From assembly GCA_023052935.1 (NCBI GenBank), contig CM041293.1, positions 154,627,474 to 154,691,473 on the forward strand: DNA of 64,000 nucleotides. Direction: 5' to 3'. The stretch's first letter is position 1. Each line of letters begins with the position of its first letter. The position numbers and the translations under genes were made by a program. A model generated the notes under the pieces. It saw only the letters and a list, made by a program, of their open reading frames with translations. It made no database searches and was not told the DNA's origin. Below are positions 61,084-64,000 of this stretch, piece after piece. The stretch comes from Piezodorus guildinii. Lineage: Eukaryota > Arthropoda > Insecta > Hemiptera > Pentatomidae.

Positions 61084-61870
61084 GTGGAAGCGTATCTCTC
61101 AGACAATTCGGAACTTGAAGAAGTGATCAATAAATGTCTCGGAAAAATAAAACAGTCAGGAAAGAATTCACAAACAGTCCAATCAATAAGTGGTGATTCT
61201 TACAACAGTGGAAAAGCAGTTGGCCCGATGCGAGGAGCACTTCCAGGCAGTGATGATTCTACCATTAGTAACATTACCCTGGGAAGGTTTGAAGGAAATG
61301 AACTTCTGCAACAAAACAGAGCTATCTGTTTGGATCCTCTCAGCAAGGTGGAACTGATAGCTTCAGGGAATAAAACTAAGAGTAGTCTACTCAGAGTCGT
61401 TTGGCAGTAAATTCAGAGACGAAAGGAACAGAATAAAACGTATGCGAAAAACCTATTGCACTCCAACACAACTGTCCTTGGAGAAACCTGAATGCCCCCG
61501 TGCGTTTACAACCAATATAAAGTATTTGCTCTTATATGGTCCAGAAACCTGTAGTGTGCTAAGAGTGTCACCAGGATGCTGCAGTTATTTAAAAAAACCT
61601 GTCTTCGCCTGTTCTTTACATTAGATGGCCTGAAAAAGTCACTAACTGTACAAAGCCGAGCAGAAGCCAATTGAACTTGATATAACAATGTGGAAGTGGA
61701 ATGGGATTGGTCATAGAGTCCGAAAGAGAAGCCTGAAGTGGAAAGATTGAACTGGAACTCTTAAGGAGTATGTCGGAAATGACGACTTTGCATCACGTGG
61801 AAAATAGCCTAGCTGGATGAGGTGGAAAAACAGAAAGGATTTGGAGTGAGTTGAAGGTGATGGCGGGTGA
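61084..61870 (+). mobile_element. Degenerate RTE/non-LTR C-terminal fragment
   Basis: From 61530 the plus strand shows L-L-Y-G-P-E-T, A-E-Q-K-P-I-E-L-D-I and WKWNGIGHRVRKR in shifting frames, the tail of RTE reverse transcriptases (W-x-W-x-G-H-x-x-R). The 108-codon open frame at 61084-61410 just before it is of unclear origin and may belong to the same element. Confidence 0.55.
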
Positions 61871-62394
61871 TAAAAACGGATGGATGTCTTATCGTTGTCA
61901 CTAAATCTTTCAAAAATATAGTTTATTAAAAGGAATTAGATATTTAATGAATTGTTATTTTCTCACATACACTTCGTGGATACGAAACTACTTTTTCTAT
62001 TTTTAATTTAAAGTAAAAACGTCCAATTTCAATTTATTTCAAGATCAGCCAGTAACGTTTTGTCGAATTGTAAGTTACATACTTTCATTTATATCAATTG
62101 AGGTTTTCTAAGCAGATAACAAAATGTGTCTGCAAATTTACAAAGCGTCTTTTTACGTGCATTAATGAAATATTCACGGCTCTCCTCTTTTACGGAGTTT
62201 GTTGAAAAGGACCTATCGGTATAACTTGTAATCAGTAGTTCTCGTACGACTCCAATCAGTGTACGATTCAGAGTTCTGAAAACCAACGAATCTGCTTTCT
62301 TTATTTCTTATTCTCATCCCGACAAAACCCGAAGCAGGAAATATCTGAGGTTTTGCCAGTTATTTTTGGAACACTTTATAAGAATTTAAAGCTC

Positions 62395-62520
62395 CTTTTT
62401 TATTAATTGATAATTACAACTATATAGGAAAAAATACAACAAGTAAATGTGAAAAAAATAACATTTGGCTTGATAAACTCTTGTGAAGAAGCTACCCAGC
62501 GGTAGCACTTCAATCTCTTT
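62395..62520 (-). mobile_element. Jockey-like 3'-end fragment
   Basis: ATTACAACTATATAGGAAAAAAT and CTTGATAAACTCTTGTGAAGAAGC match the 3' UTR of the copy at 21430-22036. Only the last about 120 bp inserted. Confidence 0.75.
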
Positions 62521-63529
62521 TTTTTTGTTCAGGTTAGTGGACTTCAAAATGATTAGAAAATGTAACATTTCGCGTGTACAAAGTAGAAGGTTAGTAATAA
62601 ACGCAACGGCTGCCAGTTGACTGACGTGCCGTATTCTTATCCAACTTCATTAAGAAAGAATTATCAAACGATCAAATGATTTAAAATGGATTTTTTTCTG
62701 CGAATAAAGTAAAAATAAATGAACTCATAGTCCTTTTTTGTATATGAGTTTTCAAAATTGGCAAAAATTCATTGTTCGCAATGTTTACACGGAAATAACT
62801 CAAAATTGACTGAGTGAAATATTATAAAACTAATACAGATTACCTATCTATACGATGTGTTTAACAGATAAAAATTTGGTCTTTGAGACTAAGCTGGTTC
62901 CGGAGTTATAAAATTCTCTTAACTGTTAAAACAGCGTTTTCTATAAAAAAATATTAACTCCGGGAAATTTGCATATTTAAGAACTGAACAAAAACTAGAA
63001 TGATGGTGTTCACCCCATATGTTATGGCCTGAAACGGTTTTTCATGACTGTTTCAATGAAAATAAAAACTCAATAAGTTTTATAAAATTTATCATAAGAT
63101 CATTTTTTGTATTAATATTTATTTTTTATTTGGTTTAAAAATAGTCATTTTAAATATAATTAAAAGTTTTTGCCCCGAAAGTTAAGAATAATAGAAGAGA
63201 AAGATAGAAGGCGATCGTACTTTAATTGTTTATAAGATTGCCTCGTGGCGAGTCGAGTACTACGGTAGCGTCTGAACGGCGAAGCTGTGCCGTATATAGA
63301 CCCAAGTCTCCTCTCAAGAAATTTTGCGAAGCTTTTTTTAGACCATTCTTTTTTAAACCCTGAAGAATGGTCCCTCCCATTTTGCAATGGATAAATAAAG
63401 GCATAGAAGAAGCCCTTGAAAGATAACTAGTGACTAGATAACTAGGACAAAATGTGACATCTATACATATTACATTTGTATTTGTATTTTGTTTGAAAAT
63501 AAAACCGGTGGGTATGAAAAAAAAAAAAA

Positions 63530-63815
63530 AAAATTTTGAACGTTTGCAAACGTAACGTATTTCTTCATCTTCTTATCGTTTCCCTTGGAACTTGGAAGAG
63601 CCGCCCTGCGGTCATTTTCAACACTCAAGAGGACTTCGTTCAAGCCGCCCTGCGGTCGTTTCTTCAAAACTCGAGTGGATATCTTTACGTGAATATAACC
63701 TATCTATATCCATTATTGGAACATTTAATTTCCCAATTTTCCTTCTTAAAACTGTTTAATTTTGATTCACCCGAAAGGGTAGATGCGGAATAGCAAATAA
63801 ATAAATAAATAAATT
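63530..63815 (+). repeat. Possible retroelement 3' end with AATA tail
   Basis: GAGCCGCCCTGCGGTC occurs twice about 45 bases apart. It is followed by CACCCGAAAGGGT (a small hairpin) and a (AATA)n tail at 63793-63813, a common way for non-LTR elements to end. No coding motif. Confidence 0.35.
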
Positions 63816-64000
63816 TTGATTCATATATTTAAGTATTTAATTAAGTTAAGTTTGTTTCTCATATTTTCTTAAATATTTTAATTAGGTTTATTTTTTTTCC
63901 TACATTTTTCTTACAGCTGTTTAAGTATATAATTAGGGTTATTTGTTTCTTATCTTTTCTTATATCAACTTATTAGGTTATTTTTGTTTCTTTTCTTGTT

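Noticed and set aside
63160..63404. Overlapping minus-strand frames of 60-75 codons
   Set aside because: Two overlapping frames in a less AT-rich stretch without any recognisable motif; likely repeat-derived.

Overview
The window looks like a piece of an AT-rich, repeat-rich arthropod nuclear genome. Genes are split by GT-AG introns, and there are many degenerate transposable elements (jockey-like and RTE-like retroelements, Tc1 and mariner, hAT, piggyBac, tRNA-derived SINEs). No species can be named from sequence alone.

The main content is one large secreted-serpin gene on the minus strand, spanning about 7.5 to 56.6 kb. Seven constant exons (56631 down to 54138) encode a signal peptide and the serpin body as far as the inhibitory hinge ([13 protein letters not shown]). 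The last constant exon ends one base into a codon. Between 50.8 and 7.5 kb lie at least 17 alternative last coding exons, named here 8.1 to 8.17 in transcription order. All start with a 3' splice site in the same phase, and each supplies its own reactive-centre loop (RCL), the C-terminal strands and a stop codon. One protein body could therefore carry 17 different protease baits. This is the architecture known from Manduca sexta serpin-1 and Drosophila Spn42Da (Spn4), but with a larger array. None of the short exons is obvious as a conventional ORF; they were found by reading the acceptor, the C-N/D-R-P-F motif and the stop codon.

The exons nearest the constant part (8.1 and 8.2) are the most distinctive. 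They encode basic RCLs (RKRR in 8.1, MMMMRM in 8.2) and an extended C-terminus ending in HEEL, an ER-retrieval-like signal, as in the furin-inhibiting Spn4A isoform. The middle exons (8.3 to 8.7) are diverged. Exons 8.8 to 8.15 are close relatives that still share flanking DNA, so the array has been growing by segmental duplication. One 3-4 kb block with two exons is present twice (about 13.25-17.19 and 27.30-30.41 kb). Two exons carry a 12-nt in-frame deletion and at least four relic exons are visible. Exons 8.16 and 8.17, at the far end, are again divergent.

Outside the serpin gene, two possible plus-strand exons of an unrecognised gene lie at 1.1-2.1 kb. Transposons sit mainly in the giant intron of the array and in the 57-64 kb flank. 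Several have clean target-site duplications: a jockey-like element at 3.3-4.4 kb, a hAT MITE at 6.7-7.0 kb, a foldback mariner at 13.6-14.3 kb, a Tc1 at 18.1-19.8 kb, a piggyBac-like element at 23.6-24.5 kb inside a hAT, and a hAT at 45.5-46.4 kb with a SINE inside.
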